Shown here: in pieces, positions 27,171 through 36,536 of the stretch | Layout: every line of letters starts with the position of its first letter | Position numbering within the stretch: the stretch's first letter is position 1 | Source of the DNA: Kangiella marina | GTDB taxonomy: Bacteria; Pseudomonadota; Gammaproteobacteria; Enterobacterales; Kangiellaceae | NCBI RefSeq assembly: GCF_039541235.1 | Contig: NZ_BAABFV010000001.1 | Span: 1,302,001 to 1,366,000, forward strand | DNA: 64,000 bases | Direction: 5' to 3' | Program-made: the position numbers and the translations under genes | Notes under the pieces: generated by a model | Told to the model about the DNA's origin: nothing | What the model saw: the letters and a program-made list of their open reading frames with translations, nothing else | Database searches by the model: none

Positions 27171-27977
27171 ATGAGCAATCCACTATTACGCTACGGCGTG
27201 GTCGGTAACCCGATATCACACAGTATGTCGCCGCAACTGCACCAGCAGTTCGCGCAGCAAATAGGCATCACTATCGTCTATTCAAAATACTGCCCAAGTA
27301 GATTGGGGTTTAACCGTGTGCTCAATGATTTTTTCCAGACAGGCGGCAAAGGCCTCAACGTAACCGCGCCTTTTAAGCTCGACGCCTTAAACTATGCAGA
27401 TTTAATTACTGATCGGGCCAAAGACTCTAACAGCGTCAACACACTGGTCTATACGCTCGAAGGTATTCTCGGCGATAGTACCGACGGTATTGGCTTTCTG
27501 CGCGACTTATACGCCAAACAAAAACAGCACAGCATCGACTTTCAGAATAAACGAGCCGTTCTTCTTGGCGCCGGTGGTGTCGCCCGTTGTATCGCCCAAT
27601 CACTATTACTTGATGGTTTCGAGGTTTACCTAATCAATCGCACCCAGAGCAAAGCTGAGCAGCTAGCAAAAGATTTGTCACATTTGGGTACTATTGAGCT
27701 ATACGAATTCTCTACTCCCAGAGAAGCGATAGCCGTAGACCTCATCGTCAACTCCGTCAGCTTTAACGCCGACAAGTTTCTAACTCAAATTCACTTTGCC
27801 GAAAGCGCCGTCGCCTACGACCTTAATTATGGCGACAAAGCCGGCCAGTTCCTAGAAGCCGCAAAACCCCACACCAATCACCAATTTCATGGCCTTGGCA
27901 TGCTGATTGAACAAGGTGCTGAATCGTTTGGACTTTGGACGGGGAAGTATCCGGATACATCAACTATCAAGCTATAA
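27171..27977 (+). CDS. aroE: Shikimate dehydrogenase
   Basis: AroE reduces 3-dehydroshikimate to shikimate with NADPH in aromatic biosynthesis. The 268-residue protein has GVVGNPISHSMSPQLH, the catalytic lysine in GLNVTAPFKLDA, the STDGIGFLRDL segment with the conserved Asp, the nucleotide site LLGAGGVARC and a final GLGMLIEQGAESFGLW. The usual NTDG reads STDG here, a modest deviation. It follows the antiporter gene by 19 bases. Confidence 0.94.
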   Translation: MSNPLLRYGVVGNPISHSMSPQLHQQFAQQIGITIVYSKYCPSRLGFNRVLNDFFQTGGKGLNVTAPFKLDALNYADLITDRAKDSNSVNTLVYTLEGILGDSTDGIGFLRDLYAKQKQHSIDFQNKRAVLLGAGGVARCIAQSLLLDGFEVYLINRTQSKAEQLAKDLSHLGTIELYEFSTPREAIAVDLIVNSVSFNADKFLTQIHFAESAVAYDLNYGDKAGQFLEAAKPHTNHQFHGLGMLIEQGAESFGLWTGKYPDTSTIKL

Positions 27978-27992
27978 GAATAGCTCCTATTT

Positions 27993-28412
27993 ATGACAGA
28001 AATCGAATTAGAAACTATTGCGAACGACTTTATTAAATATTACGAAGAAGCCGCTGATACACAGACAGCTAATCTCTATAACCTATCGCAATCCTCTCCG
28101 TATTTCTGGGCAGAAGAACTTATTATGGATCTCACTTTTGAATCCCCAGACAAGCTTTGGCCAATAATCCTCGCTATTTTCGCAAAAAAACCACCGCAAT
28201 CAGTCATTGAGGTCTTAGCCGCAGGTCCACTTGAAGATTACCTTGCCACCAATAATGAAGAATTTATTGTTAATGTCGAGAATCGCGCTAAAGAAGATCC
28301 AAAATTTGCATCTTTACTAGGAGGCGTTTGGCAAAACGGTATGACTGAAGAAACTTGGACACGCGTGCAGAAGGTTTGGGATCGTTCTGGCTGGGACGGT
28401 GTTCCAGAATAA
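27993..28412 (+). CDS. DUF6869-like protein of unknown function
   Basis: A 139-residue acidic cytoplasmic protein without membrane segments. The pattern LWPIILAIFAKKPPQSV, VLAAGPLEDYLA and LLGGVWQNGM...VWDRSGW agrees with the small DUF6869 group as I remember it. No catalytic motif is visible. It lies 15 bases after aroE and may be co-transcribed. Confidence 0.65.
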   Translation: MTEIELETIANDFIKYYEEAADTQTANLYNLSQSSPYFWAEELIMDLTFESPDKLWPIILAIFAKKPPQSVIEVLAAGPLEDYLATNNEEFIVNVENRAKEDPKFASLLGGVWQNGMTEETWTRVQKVWDRSGWDGVPE

Positions 28413-28474
28413 CCATTCGCAAAACACGGTAAAGTTTAGTATAAAAACATCATTAGGATAATGAAGGTATAAAG

Positions 28475-31180
28475 ATGGATGGAATAATAGGGTTTCTGCT
28501 CTTATTGGCTTTATTTGTAGTGCTCGGTGCTATTTTCGGTTGGGTTGCTTTTTTTCGGACTAGCAGACTAGATGAGGCTTATCAAAGACTTGCTGCCGAC
28601 TATAAAAAACTTAAGCAACAAGTCAGGGAACAATCATCAACTTCACAACAAACTGTTGATAAAACTAATCAAACCCTAAAACATTCTCCCAGCTCTATGT
28701 CTGATAAGCCTAATCCCGAACGTTTGGCTACTAAAGCTGTAACACAACCCACAGCAACAGCATCGACTAAACAGACAGCCCCAAAAACAACTCAAGTACC
28801 GTCTACCTCGGCAAAACCTACGAGCACAACACCACCCAAAAAAACCAGTCGCCAACCGAAACCTCAAGCGGATTGGCAGCGTTCCTTGGTCGAAAACTGG
28901 ATGATCTGGTTAGGCGGTATCTCGGTCGGTTTGGCTGGCATTTTCATGGTCAAATACAGCATCGATGCCGGCATGTTAGGCCCTAAAACACAAATTAGTA
29001 TGGCCATTATCACCGGCATTGTGCTGCACATAGCCGCGGAATGGCTTCGTCGTCGCAACAAAGGCAGCGACCCAGTGTTCGCTTCGCTCGCGGGCGGTGC
29101 CAGCATTACGCTGTACGCTGCTCTATTGGCTGCATTACATGTTTATCACTTGGTTGAGCCCGGAACCATTTTCATCGCCTTAGCGATAGTTTCGTTATTC
29201 ACAATGGGCATGGCGTTATTGCATGGCCCTGTACTTGCCATATTAGGCTTAATCGGTGCTTACGTTGTGCCTATTTTAGTCAGTACCGGTAGCGGTAACA
29301 TGGTCGCGGCTTTAATTTACACCCTGATCATCAGTGCTTCGGCGCTACTGCTCACCCGCTATGTTTTCCGAAATTGGTTGTGGTGGAGCATTATCGCTGG
29401 CTCATTAGGCTGGTGGGCACTATCCCTCACCACCAATCAGGCAGATGACTTCCGCGCCATCTACTTAGCAATTTTGGCATGGGCGCTTCTCGCCATTCCT
29501 TACTTCGACTGGTTGCTCAGCGGTAAGCGAGACTCAAACGAGCACCAGACACTAACGCCTACTATCTCTATTGCCAGCCGCTCTTTTTCTGTGCTGCAAC
29601 TAGTCCTAAGTCTTATCTTACTCGCATGGGGTATCAGCATGTACGCCGAGGGCTACGGTGCATTAAGGTTTGCCTTATGGTCACCGCTAATTATTGTAAG
29701 TTTTTTTGCAGCCCAAGGTCGCAAGCAACTATGCCTGCTACCTTGGCTCGCGCTGGTGATTCAATGGTTCGTTTGGTTTGCCATCGGCTTTGAACAGCAA
29801 ACTGGGCATGCTGCTTATCAATTCCGTGCCTTACCCGATAATCTCACACAACACTTTCTAACTTTTGCTGGACTGAGCGCATTGCTCTATTCCGGCTTTG
29901 CTGTTTGGCAGTGGTTGCGTCAGGGCTTTTCTCACCCTAGAGCATCGTTGGCACTACTTGCGCCGCTTATCTGGTTATCCTTGTCCTATTTACAGGTTCA
30001 TGGGCATACCCAGTCGCTGTACTGGGGATCGGTCGCGCTTGGCATAGGGCTTAGCTATGCCCTGATTGCCGGGCTTCGCCTTAAGCGCAGTAGCACTGAT
30101 GACGTTGCATTATGGTTTACGCTGTCAGCCCATTTTGCCTACTCTCTGGCCGCCGTATTATTCTTCCGCGAAGCCATGCTCTCGCTCGCATTAGCCGCGC
30201 AAATGGTATCTTTGGCTTGGTTAACGAAGCGTTATTCGTTTCCTTGGTTACAGCTGTTATTAAAAGTTGTGGTTTCCGCTGTGGTCATACGCCTAACGCT
30301 AAATCCCTGGCTCGCTGATTACCCTACGGATATCCATTGGTCGATTTACACTTATGGTGGCTCAACTGCCTTCGCTTTCTTGGCCAGCCGTCTCTGCTCC
30401 GACGGTGGAAAGATCAAGCTTTGGTTAGAAGCAGCCAGCTTACACCTACTGGTACTAACGCTTGGCACCGAGCTTCGTTATTGGCTTTACGATGGTGCGA
30501 TTTTCTCTGAGCAATACCATCTCACTGAAGCTGCGATCAACACTTCGCTATGGGCAGGGTTATCGCTTGTTTATTACCGCCGAGCCACTATCAGCGATCA
30601 GTTAGCGTCTTTTTACCGATTGTGCTCAAACATTCTATTGATATTGGCCTCAGCCAGCTACGTTATCGCTGTCATCCCTAAAAACCCATGGTGGAACAGC
30701 AATGTCATCAGCGACACACCAATATTTAACTTATTGTTATTAGCCTATGGCGCTCCTATCATCCTTGCGTTGTTAGTCGCACTTTACCACCAGCCTAAGT
30801 CCCGGTCGTTCGCCTTCAAAGTCAGTGGATTCGCGCTCTTTCTTTTCATCACGCTGGAAATTCGCCACCTGTGGAAAGGCAGCGACATGTTGTTGACATA
30901 CTCCACCGGCCATGGCGAGCTCTATACCTACTCTGTCGTCTGGATGCTTCTAGCCATAGCCGCAGTCTTGTTTGGCGCAAATTGGCAGAATAAGCTTCTC
31001 AATAAAACCGGCATGGCCTTACTCGCCGTAGTCATCGGTAAGATATTCCTTATTGATATGTCAGGACTCGACGGACTTTGGCGCGTCGCCTCATTTATGG
31101 GATTAGGTTTAGCGTTACTTGGGCTGGCGTGGTTGTATCGTAGGGTTACCACTGACACAGATAATAACACTAGTAGTTGA
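28475..31180 (+). CDS. DUF2339 polytopic membrane protein
   Basis: The 901-residue protein starts with a membrane helix and a coiled coil (RLDEAYQRLAADYKKLKQQV), passes through a Ser/Thr/Lys/Pro-rich linker (about 60-125), and then has more than 20 hydrophobic helices beginning at WMIWLGGISVGLAGIFMVKYSID, the characteristic entry of DUF2339. Function unknown; an envelope role is guessed for the family. An AAGG ribosome site lies at 28463-28468. Confidence 0.88.
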   Translation: MDGIIGFLLLLALFVVLGAIFGWVAFFRTSRLDEAYQRLAADYKKLKQQVREQSSTSQQTVDKTNQTLKHSPSSMSDKPNPERLATKAVTQPTATASTKQTAPKTTQVPSTSAKPTSTTPPKKTSRQPKPQADWQRSLVENWMIWLGGISVGLAGIFMVKYSIDAGMLGPKTQISMAIITGIVLHIAAEWLRRRNKGSDPVFASLAGGASITLYAALLAALHVYHLVEPGTIFIALAIVSLFTMGMALLHGPVLAILGLIGAYVVPILVSTGSGNMVAALIYTLIISASALLLTRYVFRNWLWWSIIAGSLGWWALSLTTNQADDFRAIYLAILAWALLAIPYFDWLLSGKRDSNEHQTLTPTISIASRSFSVLQLVLSLILLAWGISMYAEGYGALRFALWSPLIIVSFFAAQGRKQLCLLPWLALVIQWFVWFAIGFEQQTGHAAYQFRALPDNLTQHFLTFAGLSALLYSGFAVWQWLRQGFSHPRASLALLAPLIWLSLSYLQVHGHTQSLYWGSVALGIGLSYALIAGLRLKRSSTDDVALWFTLSAHFAYSLAAVLFFREAMLSLALAAQMVSLAWLTKRYSFPWLQLLLKVVVSAVVIRLTLNPWLADYPTDIHWSIYTYGGSTAFAFLASRLCSDGGKIKLWLEAASLHLLVLTLGTELRYWLYDGAIFSEQYHLTEAAINTSLWAGLSLVYYRRATISDQLASFYRLCSNILLILASASYVIAVIPKNPWWNSNVISDTPIFNLLLLAYGAPIILALLVALYHQPKSRSFAFKVSGFALFLFITLEIRHLWKGSDMLLTYSTGHGELYTYSVVWMLLAIAAVLFGANWQNKLLNKTGMALLAVVIGKIFLIDMSGLDGLWRVASFMGLGLALLGLAWLYRRVTTDTDNNTSS

Positions 31181-31208
31181 TTACAAACGGTATCTAGTTA
31201 TAGTTTAT

Positions 31209-31260
31209 CCAGCATATTCCATTGTAGTGAAAACGACGGTAATATGCTGGTAAAGCCAGC
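31209..31260. repeat. Inverted repeat with an alternative overlapping hairpin
   Basis: CCAGCATATT at 31209-31218 and its exact complement at 31241-31250 form a 10 bp stem with a 22-base loop. The right arm's GCTGG (31246-31250) can instead pair with CCAGC at 31256-31260. The structure lies between the DUF2339 gene and the start of the small membrane protein at 31280, where mutually exclusive hairpins could act as an attenuator. Confidence 0.4.
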
Positions 31261-31279
31261 TTGAGCGTTAGTGTTATCC

Positions 31280-31651
31280 ATGAAACGTTTTTTAAAAGAA
31301 ATTACCTCTAGTAATGAAATTGATCACAGCCCTCACTATTTGTTGAGTCAAGAGCTTGAGTTTGAATTCACAAAGTCCATTTTAACTTTTGCTTTGGCAT
31401 TTATCGGGGGAATTGTTTCACTAAAAACAGTCCTAACTATCGAAAGCGCCTCCGAAGATCATTTTTTTTATGCCATAGCAGCCGCAATACTTTCAGCTTT
31501 ATTTGCTTTTGAGTCGCAACAAGGAATTATTAATGATTTAAGGGTAGGGCGTAGTCCCAGTCGAGCTAAACGTTTCTATCGCCGAACAGCAGCACCAATA
31601 ATGCTTGGTACCGCTATTGGCTTCGCCGTTACCTACTTTGAAGTCATTTAA
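31280..31651 (+). CDS. Small unknown membrane protein
   Basis: A 123-residue protein, MKRFLKEITSSNEIDHSPHY, with hydrophobic helices near residues 35-55 (ILTFALAFIGGIVSL), 63-80 (FFYAIAAAILSALFAF) and 105-120 (PIMLGTAIGFAVTYF), and a basic loop (RVGRSPSRAKRFYRR). No family recognised. The ATG at 31280 is preferred over a GTG three codons upstream. Confidence 0.6.
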   Translation: MKRFLKEITSSNEIDHSPHYLLSQELEFEFTKSILTFALAFIGGIVSLKTVLTIESASEDHFFYAIAAAILSALFAFESQQGIINDLRVGRSPSRAKRFYRRTAAPIMLGTAIGFAVTYFEVI

Positions 31652-31746
31652 ACATAAAAAGTTAAACGGCCACTCTAATGAGGAAATCTTGATCGTCATT
31701 CAATCTTCCGTAACCTTATGAGCTTCGGAGTACCCTATTGACTACG

Positions 31747-32406
31747 CTAGTAATAATAGTACTCCAAGTTTCTTCCTTCAAAGTCATTCGTGATGATGGC
31801 TTCCATTTCCTTTAATAGCTCGAAGTCCGCAAATTCAGTGGCAATAGAATGCATTTTGGGCATTCTGCGCTTCATGTTGTCATCCGTGTCGCTAACTTCG
31901 AACCGTAACTTACAGGCCGCTTCCCGACACTCAACCCCTGAAAATATGACGCCTTCTTCAGCTAGCTTATCGTAAATACCATTATCATGGATATAGTTAT
32001 TGATTGTTGCTTGCTTGGCGCTGCTTTCGGGCGTTTGGTTACTCTTTTCGAAGGCATCGACCACTGATTCTACAGTTTCTGTGATTTCGTCCTCAGACAT
32101 TGCCTCCCTCAACACCCTTTCAGCCATTTGAACCTCAGCCTTGCTCACGGCAGCATCCAGCTCTTCTTTTGTGTATAACCTTTCCTCTGGTTCACTAGGG
32201 GATTCATCTTTAATTACATCGCTTGCACTTTTTGTTGCTTTAGGGCTATGCAAGTAGCTAGGTTTTTTATCTTCTGTAGGCTGCTTAACAACATCGCCAT
32301 TCTTTATTTGCTCACCCTTTTCACTGACTTCCTTTGGCTTGACTAACAAAACCGTTACTCCGCCGATTAATGCAACGCCTAATAACAACACAATGATTTT
32401 CTTCAA
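31747..32406 (-). CDS. Unknown membrane-anchored or exported protein
   Basis: A 219-residue protein with an N-terminal hydrophobic segment (MKKIIVLLLGVALIGGVTVLLV), a Lys/Glu/Pro-rich linker to about residue 75, a helical region and a C-terminal domain with VECREAACKLRFEVSD, a pair of Cys four residues apart that could form a disulfide or bind a ligand. It ends with four tyrosines. No named family recognised. The start has a good ribosome site (AAGGAGATAAAG on the minus strand). Confidence 0.6.
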   Translation of the reverse strand: MKKIIVLLLGVALIGGVTVLLVKPKEVSEKGEQIKNGDVVKQPTEDKKPSYLHSPKATKSASDVIKDESPSEPEERLYTKEELDAAVSKAEVQMAERVLREAMSEDEITETVESVVDAFEKSNQTPESSAKQATINNYIHDNGIYDKLAEEGVIFSGVECREAACKLRFEVSDTDDNMKRRMPKMHSIATEFADFELLKEMEAIITNDFEGRNLEYYYY

Positions 32407-32492
32407 ACTTTATCTCCTTTTCCTTGTTAATTTTTAGATAATTTTTTTAACTCAATTATTCCAACAGTAGAACACTCTAGCTTCTGAGCTAG

Positions 32493-32578
32493 GGCAAGGC
32501 GCGGAAAAACAGTATGAGAATGCGGAGCGTACTTGAACTACGTGAGCACATTCGAATACTGTTTAATAAAGCGTTGCC
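32493..32578. repeat. MITE/REP-like imperfect palindromic element
   Basis: The arms pair as GGCAAGGC (32493-32500) with GCGTTGCC (32571-32578), AACAGTAT (32508-32515) with its complement at 32556-32563, and GAATG with CATTC further in, around a core reading GCGGAGCGTACTTGAACTAC. This layout resembles small dispersed palindromic repeats I know from marine gammaproteobacteria. It stands five bases after the stop of the VOC gene and may also serve as its terminator. Copies elsewhere in the genome would confirm it. Confidence 0.6.
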
Positions 32579-32583
32579 GACGA

Positions 32584-32985
32584 TCAGGAGCCAGCAATCG
32601 GTGGATGATGAATCATCTGTACTCTATTCCCATCCGGATCAAGACAGTAAAAACTGGTTGCGCCGTCGCGATGTCTGCGTGGTTCAGTCAGCATTTGGAC
32701 GCCATGTTCTTTCAAAAATTCAAACCATTGCTCCACCTCTTCGGCGTTATTCATAATAAAACCGAGGTGATCGAGCTTTTGACCACCAGACGTGTCTAAA
32801 TCAGGCTGTTTACGATGCAGCGCGAGGTTGTCGTGGCCTTTCGAGGTTAAGTAGACGTTGTCCTCATCTGGACGCCATTCGACGTCCATACCGAGCAACT
32901 CGACGTAAAAATGCTCTGCGGCAGCTAAGTCATCAACAAATAGAGCGAGGTGGCGCATACCAAGATGCTGTGCTGGTCGTTTCAT
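32584..32985 (-). CDS. VOC-family (glyoxalase/dioxygenase fold) protein
   Basis: A 133-residue protein with two beta-alpha-beta-beta-beta modules: MRHLALFVDDLAAAEHFYVELLG at the start and KLDHLGFIMNNAEEVEQWFE in the middle, ending in FYCLDPDGNRVQMIHHP. Likely metal ligands are His13, a His or Glu mid-protein and the C-terminal region. Members include glyoxalases, dioxygenases and resistance proteins; the substrate is unknown. It is 15 bases downstream of the OsmC gene on the same strand. Confidence 0.85.
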   Translation of the reverse strand: MKRPAQHLGMRHLALFVDDLAAAEHFYVELLGMDVEWRPDEDNVYLTSKGHDNLALHRKQPDLDTSGGQKLDHLGFIMNNAEEVEQWFEFLKEHGVQMLTEPRRHRDGATSFYCLDPDGNRVQMIHHPPIAGS

Positions 32986-33000
32986 CTGTTTTAAATCCCG

Positions 33001-33399
33001 TTACACTGGCACGATTTCATAGCTGGTCTTGACCGGCATGTTCGGATCCAACGAGTGCATCACCGAGCAATATTTTTCTACCGATAAATCCACCGCTTTT
33101 TTGACCTGCTTAGTGGATAAGTCTTTACCCCGCACCACGAATTTAAGCGTTAATCCTGTAAAGCGACGAGGCGGCTCGTCGGCACGCTCTGAGTCAACTT
33201 CACAGTGACAACCGGTAATGTTTTGGCGTGCTTTTTGTAGAATCATCACCACGTCGACCGATGAACAAGCACCGATAGACATTAATAGATTCTCCATCGG
33301 TGAGACGTAATCGCCTTCCCCACCGAACATAACGTTTTGTCTTTTGCTGTTTTTGCCAATAAAATTGAGGTCGTTGACCCAGTCGACAGTTACTTTCAT
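33001..33399 (-). CDS. OsmC-family protein
   Basis: A 132-residue protein beginning MKVTVDWVNDLNF, with NVMFGGEGDYVSPMENLLMSIGACSSVDVVMILQ carrying the first conserved Cys and VEKYCSVMHSLDP with the second. OsmC/Ohr proteins reduce organic peroxides with a reactive Cys pair; this subgroup, usually next to crp/vfr, is uncharacterised. The start at 33399 is chosen because a reading from 33450 adds 17 unrelated residues. It is divergent from crp. Confidence 0.88.
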   Translation of the reverse strand: MKVTVDWVNDLNFIGKNSKRQNVMFGGEGDYVSPMENLLMSIGACSSVDVVMILQKARQNITGCHCEVDSERADEPPRRFTGLTLKFVVRGKDLSTKQVKKAVDLSVEKYCSVMHSLDPNMPVKTSYEIVPV

Positions 33400-33436
33400 G
33401 TGATTTGTGACCCAGTTTGAACTTTTAGAGGCTATA

Positions 33437-33477
33437 TAGTGCCACAACAAATTTGATTTTAAAGAGGCACGGCACTA
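33437..33477. promoter_or_regulatory. 7 bp inverted repeat between osmC-like gene and crp
   Basis: TAGTGCC at 33437-33443 and its exact complement at 33471-33477 flank 27 bases in the 127-base divergent gap. The position suits an operator, but no known consensus is matched and there is no clear CRP box. Confidence 0.3.
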
Positions 33478-33526
33478 AGATTTCATGCTATATTTTGAAA
33501 GATTACAACAAAATAGGAAATAATAT

Positions 33527-34162
33527 ATGGCGTTACCTTATCATTTGGCTCAAGACGAGACCATTCAGTGGTTTCTTAATCATTGTCAGAGACGCCGTTT
33601 CCCTACTAAAAGTACCCTGATCTACGCAGGCGATTCTTCGAACACCCTGTATTTTCTTCTAGAAGGCTCGGTTACCGTTCTAATTGAAGATGATGAAGGT
33701 CGTGAGTTAGTACTCGCTTACCTTAATCCTGGTGATTTCTTCGGCGAAATGGGCTTGTTTACCGAAGAGCATGATCGTACCGCTTGGGTCAGAACCAAAA
33801 CCGAATGTGAAGTAGCGGAAATCAGCTACGATAAATTCCGCCAGCTGACCAAAGAAAATCCTGATGTCTTATTTAAGTTAGCCACTCAGTTAGCGAACCG
33901 CCTGCAAAAAACCAGCCGCAAAGTGGGCGACTTGGCATTCCTAGACGTCACAGGTCGTGTTGCACACGCCTTGTTAGAGCTAGCGAAAGAACCCGATGCT
34001 ATGACGCACCCTGATGGCATGCAAATTAAAGTCACGCGCCAAGAGTTAAGCCGTATCGTTGGCTGTTCTCGTGAAATGGTTGGGCGTGTCTTGAAAGCAC
34101 TTGAAGAGCAAGATCATATCCATGTAAAAGGAAAAACCATGGTGATCTTCGGCGCTCGCTAG
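33527..34162 (+). CDS. crp: cAMP-responsive transcription factor CRP/Vfr
   Basis: The 211-residue protein matches CRP and Vfr along its length: the cyclic-nucleotide domain with FFGEMGLF and DRTAWVRT (the CRP Ser83 position is Thr), the long dimer helix and a helix-turn-helix with [27 protein letters not shown]. The recognition helix CSREMVGR is identical in kind to E. coli and Pseudomonas proteins, so the target should be TGTGA-N6-TCACA. It is divergent from osmC and convergent with trpG, as in Pseudomonas. A terminator follows. Confidence 0.96.
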   Translation: MALPYHLAQDETIQWFLNHCQRRRFPTKSTLIYAGDSSNTLYFLLEGSVTVLIEDDEGRELVLAYLNPGDFFGEMGLFTEEHDRTAWVRTKTECEVAEISYDKFRQLTKENPDVLFKLATQLANRLQKTSRKVGDLAFLDVTGRVAHALLELAKEPDAMTHPDGMQIKVTRQELSRIVGCSREMVGRVLKALEEQDHIHVKGKTMVIFGAR

Positions 34163-34183
34163 CCGCAAAAGCTCAATATTTTT

Positions 34184-34207
34184 AGCCCTGTATATGCAGG
34201 GCTTTTT
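34184..34207 (+). terminator. Intrinsic terminator of crp
   Basis: A 7 bp stem (AGCCCTG at 34184-34190 with its complement at 34197-34203) with a six-base loop is followed by TTTT. It lies 22 bases after the crp stop and its T run reaches into the convergent trpG stop codon. Confidence 0.93.
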
Positions 34208-35066
34208 ATGCTTGTTTCGCAGACTCAATAAAATTCTTCAGCAACTGATGCCCTTTTTCGCTCAAGATCGATTCTGGGTGGAACTGGACACCTTCCAGCT
34301 TTAAGGTTTTGTGCTTAATGCCCATGATGTACTCCAACTCACCTTCTTCGTCTTCGGTCCAAGCGGTAATTTCAAATTCTTCAGGCAAACTTAGTTTATC
34401 CACAATAAGCGAATGGTATCGCGTGGCTTCGAAAGGATTTGGTAGACTTTCAAAGACACCGGTATTGTTATGATAAATCGGCGAGGTTTTACCGTGCATG
34501 ACTTGCTTTGCTTGAATGACTTTGCCGCCGAAGACCTGCGCCATGGCCTGATGACCAAGGCACACTCCCAGTATCGGATAGTCACTGGCTAACTTTTCCA
34601 AAATATCGAGCGTAATACCCGATTCGTTGGGAGTGCAAGGACCCGGCGAAATCACGATATAGTCTGGTTTTAAAGCTTCGACTTCCGCAATCGTCAATTC
34701 ATCGTTTCGTTTGACTAACACTTCAAGCCCTAACTGCCCGAAATACTGCACTAAGTTGTAAGTAAAGGAATCATAGTTATCGACCATCAATAACTTTCGC
34801 CGGCTGACCGGTGGTGTTTTTATGACTAGGCTGACGATCAAGAACCCTAAACTTAAAAGCAACATGGTCACTAATGGCCAATGGTTGCCGACAAAGCCCT
34901 TGTCACCCTCATAGATCGACTTTTGTGAACAATAGTCATCGTCATAGTGGAAGCTTCCATCGGCCTCAAGGCACTGCTCAATGGCACTCTGATCGCTGAC
35001 GTAATGGCCAAAAGTTGCAATCACCATCAGCGCTGCAAATATCCACCAAATCTTACGCATAAGCAT
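34206..35066 (-). CDS. trpG: Anthranilate/aminodeoxychorismate synthase glutaminase (TrpG/PabA) with N-terminal membrane domain
   Basis: Residues 91-286 are a complete class I glutamine amidotransferase of the TrpG/PabA kind: [19 protein letters not shown], the nucleophile Cys169 in [12 protein letters not shown], and His263/Glu265 in VQFHPES. Residues 1-90 are an extra segment with two predicted membrane helices (about 6-22 and 65-82) and a polar loop with Cys32 and Cys46, which should face the periplasm. TrpG normally starts at the [10 protein letters not shown] segment. The GGAG ribosome site sits before the ATG at 35066, which overlaps gph by 14 bases. Internal initiation near 34790 cannot be excluded. 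Either anthranilate or folate synthesis is possible; no trpE or pabB is adjacent. Confidence 0.85.
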   Translation of the reverse strand: MLMRKIWWIFAALMVIATFGHYVSDQSAIEQCLEADGSFHYDDDYCSQKSIYEGDKGFVGNHWPLVTMLLLSLGFLIVSLVIKTPPVSRRKLLMVDNYDSFTYNLVQYFGQLGLEVLVKRNDELTIAEVEALKPDYIVISPGPCTPNESGITLDILEKLASDYPILGVCLGHQAMAQVFGGKVIQAKQVMHGKTSPIYHNNTGVFESLPNPFEATRYHSLIVDKLSLPEEFEITAWTEDEEGELEYIMGIKHKTLKLEGVQFHPESILSEKGHQLLKNFIESAKQA

Positions 35067-35742
35067 TCGTCTCCACTGAGATTAAAGGAATCAATTGTTC
35101 TAAATTATCGACGACCGTATGAGGGACTTCTTGCGGTCTTATATCGCTTGCCATTAAAGCGTAGCCATAGCTAACGCCTACAAAAGGCATTTTAGCGTTA
35201 GCCGCCGCTTGGGAATCTTTCGATGAATCGCCAACCATCCAGCTGTTTTCAGGCTTAATGTCTAACTGACGACAAACGTGCAATAGTGGTTCTGGGCTAG
35301 GCTTCTTCTCAGCTAAGCTATCGCCACCCAACACCACTTCAAAATAGCGCTCGATATCAAGATGCTTTAGGATCGGCTCTATTAGCTCATGCGGTTTATT
35401 GCTAACCACCGCCATTTTAATATTGGCTAGCTTTAAGCACTGAATAAAACCCTGCACGCCCTCAAACATGATGGTGCGATCGGCAGGTAAGGCTCGGTAG
35501 CACTGCATAAAGAGTTCATACGTTTTTTCGAACCATTCGTTTTTGCCAAAATGGTGTAAAGCCTGTTCGACAAAAACCTGAGCACCACCGCCTATCCAGC
35601 GTTTAATTTGGGTTAAGGGTTGCTCAGGTAAGTCTAATTCTAAGAACGTATGATTAGCCGCGATCTGAATGTCCGCGGCACTGTCGACGAGCGTCCCATC
35701 AAGATCAAAAATGACCAGCTGGGGCGATTTCAATGAGGTCAT
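35053..35742 (-). CDS. gph: Phosphoglycolate phosphatase
   Basis: A HAD phosphatase of 229 residues with motif [17 protein letters not shown], motif [11 protein letters not shown], a catalytic Lys in [12 protein letters not shown] and motif [11 protein letters not shown]. Gph removes phosphate from 2-phosphoglycolate, formed during DNA repair and oxidative damage. It lies three bases after rpe, the conserved rpe-gph order that supports this HAD assignment. Confidence 0.93.
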   Translation of the reverse strand: MTSLKSPQLVIFDLDGTLVDSAADIQIAANHTFLELDLPEQPLTQIKRWIGGGAQVFVEQALHHFGKNEWFEKTYELFMQCYRALPADRTIMFEGVQGFIQCLKLANIKMAVVSNKPHELIEPILKHLDIERYFEVVLGGDSLAEKKPSPEPLLHVCRQLDIKPENSWMVGDSSKDSQAAANAKMPFVGVSYGYALMASDIRPQEVPHTVVDNLEQLIPLISVETNAYA

Positions 35743-35744
35743 AA

Positions 35745-36437
35745 TTAGCGTGAAATGCCTTTTGACGCATTGGCTTTCATTTGTTCAACCGTCGCTTGAT
35801 AGTCATCCGTATTGAAAATGGCCGAGCCGGCAACGAAGGTATCGACGCCACATGCAGCAATTTCTTCAATATTGTCGATTTTAACGCCACCATCAATTTC
35901 AAGACGAATATCGCGACCGGTTTGATCGATCAGCTGTCTCACTTCTTGGCACTTGCGCAGCGTCGAAGGAATAAAACTTTGCCCGCCAAAACCAGGGTTA
36001 ACCGACATCAACAACACTAAGTCTACCTTGTCGATAATATACTCCAGTACGCTCACCGGTGTAGCAGGGTTGAGTACTACGCCAGCTTTGCAGCCATGCT
36101 CTTTGATCAAACCAATGGTCCGATCCACATGCTTTGATGCTTCTGGATGGAAGCTGATATAAGTCGCGCCGGCTTTAGCAAAATCAGGAATGATTCTATC
36201 CACAGGCTCAACCATCAGGTGTACATCAATTGGCGCGTCAATGCCATAATCTCTTAGCGCTTGGCAGACCATAGGGCCAATCGTTAAGTTAGGAACGTAG
36301 TGGTTGTCCATAACATCAAAATGGACCCAGTCTGCTCCAGCCTTTAGGACATTTTCAACTTCTTCGCCTAGACGGGCGAAGTCGGCAGAGAGGATAGAAG
36401 GCGCGATAACAATATTCTGCATAATAAAGCCGTTCAT
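35745..36437 (-). CDS. rpe: Ribulose-phosphate 3-epimerase
   Basis: Rpe interconverts ribulose 5-phosphate and xylulose 5-phosphate in the pentose phosphate pathway. The 230-residue TIM barrel has [33 protein letters not shown] with metal ligands, [25 protein letters not shown] and [12 protein letters not shown]. An ATG at 36422 (MQNIVIAPS) would remove five residues and is an equally possible start. It heads the rpe-gph-trpG group. Confidence 0.96.
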   Translation of the reverse strand: MNGFIMQNIVIAPSILSADFARLGEEVENVLKAGADWVHFDVMDNHYVPNLTIGPMVCQALRDYGIDAPIDVHLMVEPVDRIIPDFAKAGATYISFHPEASKHVDRTIGLIKEHGCKAGVVLNPATPVSVLEYIIDKVDLVLLMSVNPGFGGQSFIPSTLRKCQEVRQLIDQTGRDIRLEIDGGVKIDNIEEIAACGVDTFVAGSAIFNTDDYQATVEQMKANASKGISR

Positions 36438-36536
36438 TAATTTTTCGACTATTCTACAGAATCTTTATCACGACTTCTATTTTACCATTGAAAGCCTCCC
36501 TGCTCTTCAACTTATCAATTGTGTTGAGAAAAGGAG

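Noticed and set aside
33397-33415. TGTGATTTGTGACCC as a CRP site
   Set aside because: Only one half matches TGTGA; the second half lacks TCACA at the right spacing.
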